This document shows positions 1-6,538 of a DNA stretch of 9,779 bases, piece by piece. Each line of letters begins with the position of its first letter. The stretch's first letter is position 1. The notes beneath the pieces are model-generated. The model did not search any database, had not been told where the DNA came from, and worked only from the letters and a program-made list of their open reading frames with translations. The translations under genes and the position numbers were made by a program. The stretch is from Anaerolineales bacterium. Lineage in GTDB: Bacteria > Chloroflexota > Anaerolineae > Anaerolineales > E44-bin32. The stretch is taken from NCBI GenBank assembly GCA_030673085.1, contig DAOVFE010000042.1, positions 1-9,779 of the forward strand. Direction: 5' to 3'.

Positions 1-760
1 TTGCTTGTTGCCAGGCAAGCCATTGCCGGATTGGACCTTCAGGCTCTTCAGGAGCAAATGCAAGAATCGAGAACCAGAGCGGATAACGGCCATTCTTGAA
101 TGTAGATTGGCCCGGGAGAATGCCCTCAATCCGCACCACGCGGATGTCCTCAATAGCTTGTGAGAATGGCATATAGCCGATTGCGGAAGGGTTATCACGG
201 ACAAATTCAAGCATGGCAGCGGGTGTAGGCGCAACTATTGTCCAGGGAGGAGGGGTTGCATTACCTGTTATAAGAGCGTCAAAACGCTCACGAATTTCAT
301 CGCCCGCCGGAGGAATCGCTGGTTGGACTTGGCTTTGCGGGCCGCCCAATTCTCCCCAAGTGGAAATGCATCCGGAAAACAAGCCCTGCAACTGATCCTG
401 ACTGAAATCTCGGATCGGATTTTCAGGATGAACAATCACGGCAATTCCTTCGAGGGCCAGGGGCGTGGCAAACCATCCGGATGGCGGATTTAAGCTACTA
501 ATAATCAGGCTGAGCTTTCCTTCCTCAATATCAGACAGGGCTGCTTCTTGGGGTAGAACTTCAAGGTCAAAAGCAAGAGGACCGTATTCAGCGGAGTATT
601 CTTCCAGCCAGTCAATGACAGTGTCCTTGAAAGCCGGCGTCACTGCAATATATTCGACTGTCTCCGGTATGGCGGTGGCGGTCGGGGCGCGGCTACATGC
701 GGTCAACATCATAGTCATTATGAGCAAGGACTTGAAAGGCCGTCTATTTCCCCAAAGCAC
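1..760 (-). CDS. PstS-like substrate-binding lipoprotein (C-terminus cut by window edge)
   Basis: An open frame runs leftward from a GTG at 758-760 to the window edge, about 253 codons without a stop. The start has AGGAGG 11 bp upstream (inside uppP) and gives a lipoprotein signal peptide: RR and K in the first 10 residues, a short hydrophobic run, then lipobox L19-T-A-C22, followed by a Thr/Pro/Ala-rich linker. The rest resembles periplasmic phosphate-binding (PstS/PBP-like) proteins: a stretch like 'VHPENPI', then 'LFSGCISTWGELGG', 'AIGYMPFSQ' and near the end 'YPLWFSILAF'. These proteins capture a ligand outside the membrane for an ABC importer. The usual SGTR-type phosphate-binding motif after the WGELGG block is not seen (GDEIRERF occupies that place), nor is the N-terminal GST motif, so the ligand may not be phosphate. 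No pstC, pstA or pstB is in view. The start overlaps uppP by 17 bp, so translation is probably coupled. The missing C-terminus is probably short. Confidence 0.82.
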   Translation of the reverse strand, partial: MLWGNRRPFKSLLIMTMMLTACSRAPTATAIPETVEYIAVTPAFKDTVIDWLEEYSAEYGPLAFDLEVLPQEAALSDIEEGKLSLIISSLNPPSGWFATPLALEGIAVIVHPENPIRDFSQDQLQGLFSGCISTWGELGGPQSQVQPAIPPAGDEIRERFDALITGNATPPPWTIVAPTPAAMLEFVRDNPSAIGYMPFSQAIEDIRVVRIEGILPGQSTFKNGRYPLWFSILAFAPEEPEGPIRQWLAWQQA

Positions 761-1568
761 TTAGAATCAATCCTCCTAACCCAACTGCCGTGCAATAGCA
801 TGCAAATGGGATTAGTGAGTGTTTTCCCAGGAAGTCAAGCAGCCAACCAATTGCAAGGTACCCAACTACAGACGCAGCAAGGAATCCGATCGCTAGGGAA
901 GGAACCTGGGCTAGCGAGTTGGGCGCTGCGGCCAGGTCAATCAGAGCAATCCCACCTGCACCGATCATCACTGGAACAGACATTAGAAATGAGAAGTGAG
1001 CTGCATCCGGGCGGCGGAGCCCGCGGAACAAACCTCCGGATATTGTTGCCCCAGAACGGGAAACTCCTGGGAAGAGCGCCAGGGCCTGAAATAGACCCAT
1101 GCAGGTGACATCCCAAAATCGGACGCCCTTCCAGAAGCGCTGCTTTCGGCTTAGATGCTCGCTCAGGAAAAGCAATCCCGCAGTTCCTAATAGAAATATG
1201 CAAACGGCAGTCGGGCTGTCGAAAGCAAGAGCCACCGCATCTTTGAACAAAGAGCCAGCAATGGCGGCTGGGATGCTGGCTGCCAGCAAAAGCCAGGCCA
1301 GTCGGGCGTCGGGGTCAGACCATGGCTGACCTTTGGCAAGTCCTTTTAATACGGCCTTGGCCAGAGTAATCAGATCTCGCCAAAAGTAAATAATTACTGC
1401 CAATAGTGTACCCCACTGGACCAGGATATCGAAGACAAAGGCGGTCTGCTGATCGAATTGCCAGCCAAGAAGCCAGGGTATCAGGACCAGATGGCCTGAG
1501 GAAGAAATCGGAAGGAATTCGGTTGCTCCTTGCACGATTCCGAGAATAAATGCTTGCAGTAGCGTCAT
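744..1568 (-). CDS. uppP: Undecaprenyl-diphosphate phosphatase (BacA/UppP family)
   Basis: This 274-residue polytopic membrane protein has the normal length for the UppP/BacA family. The family removes the terminal phosphate from undecaprenyl diphosphate outside the membrane, recycling the lipid carrier for peptidoglycan and other wall polymers; overexpression gives bacitracin resistance. Both signature motifs are present: E17 followed by P20-ISSSGH26, and P167-GVSRSG173 with the catalytic-type Arg171. Hydrophobic segments fill the rest (for example 46-62, 91-106, 119-136, 193-212, 224-246). The ATG start has GGAG about 9 bp upstream and lies 3 bp after the tgt stop codon, so the two are surely in one operon. 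The 3' end contains the ribosome binding site and start of the PstS-like gene. Confidence 0.96.
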   Translation of the reverse strand: MTLLQAFILGIVQGATEFLPISSSGHLVLIPWLLGWQFDQQTAFVFDILVQWGTLLAVIIYFWRDLITLAKAVLKGLAKGQPWSDPDARLAWLLLAASIPAAIAGSLFKDAVALAFDSPTAVCIFLLGTAGLLFLSEHLSRKQRFWKGVRFWDVTCMGLFQALALFPGVSRSGATISGGLFRGLRRPDAAHFSFLMSVPVMIGAGGIALIDLAAAPNSLAQVPSLAIGFLAASVVGYLAIGWLLDFLGKHSLIPFACYCTAVGLGGLILSALGK

Positions 1569-1571
1569 AGG

Positions 1572-2693
1572 CTATAGCTCCGGGGGACGGCGTTTCTGAT
1601 AAGTTGATCGGAAGTTGGCGGCGAAACTTTGCACCCGGTTATCAATGATGGCTTGACGAAGTTCTTTGGCTAGAGCGATCAGAGTGTGCAGGTTATGGAT
1701 TGAGATCAGCGTTGCGGCAAGCATCTCTCTAGCAACAATCAGGTGGCGTAGATAGGCGCGGGTAAACTTGCGGCAGGTATAGCAGGTACATTCCGAGTCA
1801 ATCGGGCGTTGATCCTGAGCGAAGATGGCGTTGCGCAAATTGAGTTGTCCGCGGAGGGTTATCGCCGCATGGTTGCGTGCCATGCGGGTAGGCAGGACGC
1901 AATCCATAATGTCTACACCACGCAGGATGGCTTCGACAATGTCTTCGGGAGAACCAACGCCCATGAGGTAGCGCGGGCGTTTTTCGGGCAAGATGGGATT
2001 GAGATGATCAAGGATCAAATACGTTTGGTCTTTAGTTTCGCCAACCGATAAGCCTCCGATAGCAACGCCTGGTGTTCCTAGAGAGGTAATGAATTCGGCT
2101 GACTGCTCGCGCAAATCGGGAAAAATTCCTCCTTGGACAATACCGAAGAGTGCCTGATCCGGGCGCTTTTTCGCATGCAGGCAGCGCTCAGCCCAGGCAT
2201 GGGTTCGCGCAAGGGCCTGCTCATTATAAGTACGGTCGTGCGGATTTGGGCACTCATCAAAGGCCATAATGATATCAGCGCCCAGGCTCTCCTGAACGGC
2301 GATAGATTTTTCAGGCGTGAATCGATGGGATGAGCCGTCAATATGCGAGCGGAAATCCACGCCGTCGGCATCGATCTTCCGTTGGTTGGTCTGAGAGAAT
2401 ATTTGGAAACCGCCAGAGTCGGTCAATATCGGCTTTTCCCAGGCCATGAATTTATGCAATCCGCCGCACTCAGCGATCTTGTCGGCGCCTGGGCGAAGGT
2501 AGAGGTGGTAGGCGTTCGATAGGACCAAGCTGGCGCCCATTTCTTCAAGCTGCGCAGGGGTAATGGCTTTTACCGTAGCCTGCGTTCCAACCGGGGCAAA
2601 TATGGGCGTGAGAAGTTCGCCGTGGGGTGTGTGAAATACTCCCGCCCGAGCCGCACCATCTTTAGCAATAAGATCAAAGCTGAAGGGTTTCAT
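1572..2693 (-). CDS. tgt: Queuine/preQ1 tRNA-guanine transglycosylase
   Basis: The product is a 373-residue TIM-barrel enzyme that exchanges the wobble guanine (G34) of tRNAs with GUN anticodons for preQ1, a step of queuosine synthesis. Visible signatures are DSGGFQ with catalytic Asp92, FDECPN at 145-150, GGLSVGE at 213-219, and the nucleophile region MDCVLPTR with Asp264. The zinc site is C302-x-C304-x2-C307 plus His333. All catalytic and metal ligands of the bacterial family are present. I chose the ATG at 2691-2693 because it forms an ATGA overlap with the upstream permease stop and its MKPFSFDL-KDGAARAG start aligns with known Tgt N-termini. An ATG at 2702 and a TTG at 2708 in the same frame are possible alternatives with little Shine-Dalgarno support. 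tgt lies between a permease and uppP, with no other queuosine gene visible. Confidence 0.97.
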   Translation of the reverse strand: MKPFSFDLIAKDGAARAGVFHTPHGELLTPIFAPVGTQATVKAITPAQLEEMGASLVLSNAYHLYLRPGADKIAECGGLHKFMAWEKPILTDSGGFQIFSQTNQRKIDADGVDFRSHIDGSSHRFTPEKSIAVQESLGADIIMAFDECPNPHDRTYNEQALARTHAWAERCLHAKKRPDQALFGIVQGGIFPDLREQSAEFITSLGTPGVAIGGLSVGETKDQTYLILDHLNPILPEKRPRYLMGVGSPEDIVEAILRGVDIMDCVLPTRMARNHAAITLRGQLNLRNAIFAQDQRPIDSECTCYTCRKFTRAYLRHLIVAREMLAATLISIHNLHTLIALAKELRQAIIDNRVQSFAANFRSTYQKRRPPEL

Positions 2694-4483
2694 ATATTCC
2701 ATATCCAATGCAGTCCTGCCAGGGTTACCAGGATTGAGATGATCGCTAGGGGTGCCCCTAAACGGGCATAATCACGGAAAGTATATCCGCCGGGCCCCAT
2801 TACCAGAAGATGAGCTGGATGTCCCATCGGACTGATGAAGGCCAGCGAACAGCCAATGGCAACTGCCATTGCCATGCCCCTAGGATCCATGTCAATAGCG
2901 TTTGAAGAGGCGATTGCAATCGGCGCAAGGATCATGCCTGCGGTTTGACCGCCAAGAAAAAGGCTGAATCCGATAGTTGCAATAAGCAATGCCGCTGCAG
3001 TTCCCAGGCTGCCAAGACCGGTGGTGAAACCGATTAGAGCATTACCTATCATCTGAGCCAAGCCTGTCGTTTGCATGGCGATGCTCAACGGAAACATGCC
3101 GGCGACAAACAAGATCGTCTTCCAATCAATAGATTGATAGGCATCGTTCATAGTGATCTCGCCGCACAATACCATGAATGTTGCGCCGGCCAAGGTCGCA
3201 ACTGCAACCGGCAGAACACCGGCAGCTCCCAGGCCAAGGCTTGTGGCCAGGATACCGATTGCGAGCCATGCGCGGGCTGGCGGCCGGGCGTTGGTCGCTT
3301 CTTCGAGAATCAGGAAATTGGGATCCTGATCCAGCGCTTCGATCTGTTCTCGAGGCCCTTGCATCAAAAGAGCATCGCCGAATCGAAGAGAGACATCTCC
3401 TACAGGTCCTTTGAGAACTGTTCCCTGGCGCCAGATCGCAAGCACTTGAAGGCCAAAACGCTGGCGGAAGTCGATTTGCCGCAGTGAGCGCCCGCCGAGT
3501 TCGGAGCGAGGAATTAACGTCGCTTCGATGAGTGGAATCTCTTCTGTGCCGAAGGGAGTTGAAAACTGATCATTTTCGGCATCGCGGAGCCCATAGTGTC
3601 TTTTTTGGTTGGCATGGAGCTTGCCATCCAAGATCAGGATGTCTCCGGTTTGTAATATGGTGTTGCGATCCGGCGCCAATAAGACATTTCCATTTCGCCA
3701 GATCCCTAGAATGCCGAGGCCGAGTTCTGCAGCCAGACCGCCCGCATGTAAGGTTTCTCCTTTTAAGCGAGAGCTATGCTGGACTATAACCTCGCTGCAT
3801 CTTTCGGGCAATCCATAACTCTGCTCCAGTTCATCATGAAGCCTTCGTATACGGGAAACCTGGCCGCTTACATCTCGATCGGGGAGCAAGTGGGGCGCCA
3901 ATACTACTACAGTTAGTGTTCCGGCCAGGATTAGAGGAATGCCAATCGGCAAAAAATCAAGCAATCCATAGGGTTGGAAATCGGCTTGTTCGAGGGTTGT
4001 GCTTACAATGATATTGGCGGTAGTCAATAGAGTGGCAGTGCCACCTAGCAAGGCGCCGAAAGAAAGCGGCATCATCAGACGCGAAGGACGGACGCCGGAC
4101 TGGCGGGATATTCCCATGGTTGTAGGCAATAGAGTGGCGGCTGATGCAATCGGTTTCATGATGGTGGAAAGGCCGGCGCTGGTGAGCATAAGTACGGTAG
4201 AAAGCCGCCTTTCAGAAGATCCGGCTAGATGGAGCAAACGCTGACCAATCCAACGTGTGACACCACTGCGTTCGAGAGCTTCTGAGATAACAAAGACCGA
4301 AAGGATGGTCATCACAGCCGATTGGCTGAATCCCGAAAATGCCTGCTCTGAAGTGATGACACCGGTTATACTGAGGGCTAGAATCACAAGCAGGCCGACT
4401 AGATCCGGACGAAGTCTTTCGGATGCGAGAAGAATGGCGGCGATCAGAATTGTCGCCAGCGTTATCCACCCCGGAAGGTTCAT
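2690..4483 (-). CDS. SLC13/DASS-type anion permease with two internal TrkA-C (RCK-C) domains
   Basis: This 597-residue inner-membrane protein has hydrophobic helices in an N-terminal block (about 5-200) and a C-terminal block (about 404-595), separated by a soluble region at about 205-400. The soluble region holds two repeats of TrkA-C type (about 230-290 and 318-388). They share a pattern ending in a GLGILGIWRNG / GLQVLAIWRQG strand, then GD-I/A-L-I/L. This layout is typical of the bacterial SLC13 (divalent anion:Na+ symporter, DASS) branch, whose members move sulfate, dicarboxylates or similar anions. Half-repeat motifs are recognisable but diverged: GGTATLLTTAN near 147-157 and FISPMGHPAHLLV near 549-561. 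The substrate cannot be read from sequence. The ATG at 4483 has no Shine-Dalgarno, and a TATAAT lies 8 bp upstream of it, so a leaderless message is likely. It is the first gene of the tgt-uppP-pstS-like unit. Confidence 0.88.
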   Translation of the reverse strand: MNLPGWITLATILIAAILLASERLRPDLVGLLVILALSITGVITSEQAFSGFSQSAVMTILSVFVISEALERSGVTRWIGQRLLHLAGSSERRLSTVLMLTSAGLSTIMKPIASAATLLPTTMGISRQSGVRPSRLMMPLSFGALLGGTATLLTTANIIVSTTLEQADFQPYGLLDFLPIGIPLILAGTLTVVVLAPHLLPDRDVSGQVSRIRRLHDELEQSYGLPERCSEVIVQHSSRLKGETLHAGGLAAELGLGILGIWRNGNVLLAPDRNTILQTGDILILDGKLHANQKRHYGLRDAENDQFSTPFGTEEIPLIEATLIPRSELGGRSLRQIDFRQRFGLQVLAIWRQGTVLKGPVGDVSLRFGDALLMQGPREQIEALDQDPNFLILEEATNARPPARAWLAIGILATSLGLGAAGVLPVAVATLAGATFMVLCGEITMNDAYQSIDWKTILFVAGMFPLSIAMQTTGLAQMIGNALIGFTTGLGSLGTAAALLIATIGFSLFLGGQTAGMILAPIAIASSNAIDMDPRGMAMAVAIGCSLAFISPMGHPAHLLVMGPGGYTFRDYARLGAPLAIISILVTLAGLHWIWNI

Positions 4484-4491
4484 TATGTTTG

Positions 4492-4521
4492 ATTATACTC
4501 GTATGGAAAGAGTATTGTCAT
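4492..4521 (-). promoter_or_regulatory. Predicted sigma70-type promoter of the permease-tgt-uppP unit
   Basis: Reading leftward, an ATGACA -35 box (4516-4521, 5/6 to consensus) is followed after 18 bp by a perfect TATAAT -10 box (4492-4497). The expected transcription start falls at about 4483-4486, that is 0-3 nt before the permease ATG at 4483. The -35 bases are the same ones used on the other strand by the alr promoter. This is a pattern match, with no experimental support. Confidence 0.6.
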
Positions 4522-4543
4522 CTGGTTCACTTGCGCATATACT
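4515..4543 (+). promoter_or_regulatory. Predicted sigma70-type promoter of alr
   Basis: A TTGTCA -35 box (4515-4520, 5/6) and a TATACT -10 box (4538-4543, 5/6) are separated by exactly 17 bp. The expected transcription start is 4550-4551, on or next to the ATG at 4551, which points to a leaderless alr transcript. ATACTC (4495-4500), its inverse GAGTAT (4510-4515) and ATACTC again (4539-4544) could be a regulator site or just part of the -10 surroundings. Confidence 0.6.
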
Positions 4544-4550
4544 CGCAGGC

Positions 4551-5666
4551 ATGCAAACAAACAATACACTTTCGAATTGGTTGGCTATTGATCGATCAGC
4601 GATTGCAGAGAATCTGCGCCTTCTTCAGGATCTAACAAAAACCCGGGTAATGGCAGTGATTAAGGCCAATGGCTACGGGCATGGCATTGTGGAGATGGCG
4701 CGAGTGGCTTTTTCTTCCGGGGTTGCTTTCTGCGGCGTATCACGCCTTGAAGAAGCGATAATGCTGCGGCAAGCCGGGATAGAAGGCTCGATCATGGTAT
4801 TGGGATACACGCCGGCCTACGGGTTTGATCAAGCCTTCGCAAATGACATATCGCTAGCCATCTTTAATCCAGAATACGTGCCCGAAATAATCGCAGCAGC
4901 CAAGCGCGTTGGCCGCAAGGCGCGGATTCATATAAAGGTTGAAACTGGCATGGGACGGTTGGGCGCACCGCCGGAAGTGGCTCTGGAATTGCTAAGACTG
5001 CTTGGACACAGCCCAGAAGTGAGATTGGAAGGGATTTTTACTCACTTCGCATGCGCAGATGATCCCAGTGCACCAGCAACTGCTGCGCAGGAAAAGATTT
5101 TCGCCGAAGTTATTCGGGACGCCACAGCGGCCGATCTTCGGCCAGAATTGGTACATGCGGCAAACTCGGCGGCAACACTGACCAGGGCCAGCACACACTT
5201 CGACATGGTACGAATCGGGATTGCAATGTATGGCCTTGCGCCTTCAGATGCGATACAGCTTCCGCAGGGATTGCGGCCAGCACTGACATGGAAAGCTCAA
5301 ATGAGCATGGTTCACTCGCTGCCGCAAGGTTCTGGAATCAGCTATGGTCATACCTATATAACAAAAAATGTAGAGCGAATTGGCGTAGTGCCAGTGGGCT
5401 ATGGCGACGGTTATCGGCGGGTAGATGGAAGTGAGGTATTGGTTAGCGGGAGAAAGGTTCCGGTGGTAGGCCGCGTGTGCATGGATGAAATTATGATCCA
5501 GCTCGACCAAGTCCCTGATGCCAAAGTGGGAGATGAAGTAGTTCTAATCGGCAAGCAGGGTGATGAAACAATCAAGGTTAAAGGCCTAGCCGATTTATGG
5601 GGAACGATCAATTACGAAGTCATCTGCGGATTGAGTGCACGCGTTCCCCGGCTGTATTATGGCTAA
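4551..5666 (+). CDS. alr: Alanine racemase
   Basis: The product is a 371-residue fold-type III PLP enzyme that interconverts L- and D-alanine in the cytoplasm to supply D-Ala for peptidoglycan. The PLP lysine is Lys38 in VMAVIKANGYGHG. The second catalytic base is Tyr265 in GISYGHTY. The C-terminal beta domain carries GRVCMDEIMIQLD (about 307-319). Other family blocks are KVETGMGRLG (129-138), THFACAD (164-170) and VGYGDGYRR (282-290). I chose the ATG at 4551 because it gives the family's usual N-terminus (NWLAIDRSAIAENLRLL) and sits 7 bp after a -10 box. In-frame ATGs at 4485 (with GGAAGG 6 bp before it) and 4503 would add 22 or 16 unconserved residues, and the frame stays open back to 4257 inside the permease gene. 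No clear intrinsic terminator follows. It is divergent from the permease unit. Confidence 0.95.
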   Translation: MQTNNTLSNWLAIDRSAIAENLRLLQDLTKTRVMAVIKANGYGHGIVEMARVAFSSGVAFCGVSRLEEAIMLRQAGIEGSIMVLGYTPAYGFDQAFANDISLAIFNPEYVPEIIAAAKRVGRKARIHIKVETGMGRLGAPPEVALELLRLLGHSPEVRLEGIFTHFACADDPSAPATAAQEKIFAEVIRDATAADLRPELVHAANSAATLTRASTHFDMVRIGIAMYGLAPSDAIQLPQGLRPALTWKAQMSMVHSLPQGSGISYGHTYITKNVERIGVVPVGYGDGYRRVDGSEVLVSGRKVPVVGRVCMDEIMIQLDQVPDAKVGDEVVLIGKQGDETIKVKGLADLWGTINYEVICGLSARVPRLYYG

Positions 5667-5765
5667 TGCTTACACATGGTCCTCTGATAAAGCAATTTGG
5701 AGATAGAATATCAGCCACGTTTCTTACTAGGGAAATTTGTTTTTCAATACCGAATTCAAATGCGC

Positions 5766-5794
5766 TTGACATTGTAACGGGCGATCCTTAGAAT
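5766..5794 (+). promoter_or_regulatory. Predicted strong promoter of the gcv unit
   Basis: A perfect TTGACA -35 box (5766-5771), a 17-bp spacer and TAGAAT (5789-5794, 5/6) predict a transcription start near 5801, just ahead of the glycine riboswitch. This is the best promoter match in the window. It implies a leader RNA of about 340 nt before gcvH. Confidence 0.75.
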
Positions 5795-5810
5795 GTGTCT
5801 GACAAAGAAG

Positions 5811-5990
5811 CACAGGCAGGGGAGAGTTAAGTTAAAATTGGATACCGAAGGGGCACACCTCATGACGCGGCGGATTGGTGAGGTGAAACTCTTGGGTTCA
5901 AGAGCCCTGTTTGTTCAAATCTCTGGAAAACGTTGGATACCGAAGTTGAAAGCTGCTTTTGGCAGCGAATATCTCAGGTCAATGACAGAG
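5811..5990 (+). ncRNA. Tandem glycine riboswitch (two aptamers)
   Basis: Two aptamers of the gcvT-element type lie in series ahead of gcvH. Aptamer 1 (about 5811-5910) has P1 candidates ACAGG 5812-5816 with CCTGT 5906-5910, the GGAGAG block at 5821-5826, ACCGAAGGGGCA at 5844-5855, and a 7-bp arm CACCTCA 5856-5862 with TGAGGTG 5879-5885. Its ACTCTTGGG at 5888-5896 stands where the usual core reads CUCUCAGGU. Aptamer 2 (about 5921-5990) has P1 CTCTG 5921-5925 with CAGAG 5986-5990, TACCGAAG at 5938-5945, an arm GCTGC/GCAGC at about 5952-5966, and a canonical ATCTCAGGTCAATGACAGAG core at 5971-5990. A short linker joins them. Glycine riboswitches of this design normally turn on glycine cleavage genes when glycine is abundant, which fits the downstream gcvH-gcvPA-gcvPB. 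Confidence 0.88.
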
Positions 5991-6016
5991 GACGCACGCA
6001 TTATGCGGCTGCGTCC
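5990..6016 (+). other. Hairpin directly after riboswitch aptamer 2
   Basis: GGACGCA (5990-5996) pairs with TGCGTCC (6010-6016), and the inner CGC...GCG extends the stem. The first G is shared with the P1 stem of aptamer 2. The following TTATTTAT is only a weak U tract, so I call this an expression-platform or spacer stem rather than a proven terminator. Confidence 0.55.
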
Positions 6017-6050
6017 TTATTTATGTGGTGGCAATTTAATACATGAGTCC

Positions 6051-6107
6051 GCTGAAAAAGCACCCACCAATAGGAAAATGCCTTTCTCGCATTTGGGCTT
6101 TTTTCAG
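6051..6107 (+). terminator. Riboswitch expression-platform terminator upstream of gcvH
   Basis: An inner stem AAATGC (6076-6081) with GCATTT (6089-6094) and an outer CCC (6063-6065) with GGG (6095-6097) lead straight into six T at 6099-6104, the form of an intrinsic terminator. An outer A-rich/T-rich match CTGAAAAAGC (6052-6061) with GCTTTTTTCAG (6097-6107) can extend it. TGGTGG at 6026-6031 can instead pair with CCACCA at 6064-6069, which would break the outer stem and act as an antiterminator. The hairpin lies between the aptamers and the gcvH ribosome binding site, the right place for glycine-controlled attenuation. Confidence 0.7.
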
Positions 6108-6142
6108 TGCAATCGTATATATCTACTATTAAGGAGGAAATA

Positions 6143-6538
6143 ATGAGCTTTCCTGAGGATCTGAAATACACCGAGAATGATGAGTGGGTTCGTGTCGAAG
6201 GCAATAAGGGAACTGCCGGAATTAGCGACTATGCCCAGGAACATCTCTCTGATGTCGTCTATGTTGAAATTATGCCTGGCGAAGGCGATTCTTTCAGCAA
6301 AGGCGATCCCGTTGCTACCATCGAGTCGGTCAAGGCAGCCGCGGATGTCTATGCTCCGATTTCTGGCAAGATCATCTCGGTTAATGAGGGCTTGGCCGAT
6401 AATCCTGAGCTGATCAATACTGATCCGTATGGTGAAGCATGGATGATTCGATTCGAAATCGCCGATCCGTCAGAATTTGACGGCCTGATGGATGTGGCTG
6501 CGTATAAGAAGGTTTGTGAGGAGCGTGATCGCTCATGA
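6143..6538 (+). CDS. gcvH: Glycine cleavage system H protein
   Basis: The product is a 131-residue lipoyl carrier, the normal size for GcvH. It shuttles the aminomethyl group from the P-protein to the T-protein on a swinging lipoyl arm. The lipoyl site is Lys64 in ATIESVKAAADVYAPISG, inside the conserved hairpin. Also typical are EWVRVEG near the start, GISDYAQEHLSDVVYVEIMPGEG (26-48) and NTDPYGEAWMIRF (92-104). The ATG at 6143 follows a strong AAGGAGG (6131-6137) by 5 bp. An upstream in-frame ATG at 6107 lies in the terminator hairpin and has no ribosome binding site. The stop overlaps the gcvPA start by 4 bp. Expression should depend on the glycine riboswitch. Confidence 0.97.
   Translation: MSFPEDLKYTENDEWVRVEGNKGTAGISDYAQEHLSDVVYVEIMPGEGDSFSKGDPVATIESVKAAADVYAPISGKIISVNEGLADNPELINTDPYGEAWMIRFEIADPSEFDGLMDVAAYKKVCEERDRS

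Noticed and set aside
1809..2371. Open frames on both strands within tgt
   Set aside because: Shadows of the tgt reading frame; no start signals and no family resemblance.
3071..3487. A 138-codon open frame antisense to the permease
   Set aside because: It lies wholly inside a well-supported gene on the other strand and has a low-complexity, Cys/Arg/Gln-rich translation typical of antisense frames.
4257..4550. Upstream extension of the alr frame into the permease gene
   Set aside because: The frame is open only because it lies opposite the permease coding sequence; the extra residues match no alanine racemase N-terminus, and the predicted promoter lies at 4515-4543.
5684..5714. CTGATA/TATCAG inverted repeat after alr as a terminator
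   Set aside because: Only 6 bp of AT-rich stem around a 19-nt loop, and no T tract directly after it.
5793..6143. A 116-codon plus-strand open frame over the gcv leader
   Set aside because: It coincides with the glycine riboswitch and terminator structures, has no ribosome binding site, and its translation resembles nothing coherent.
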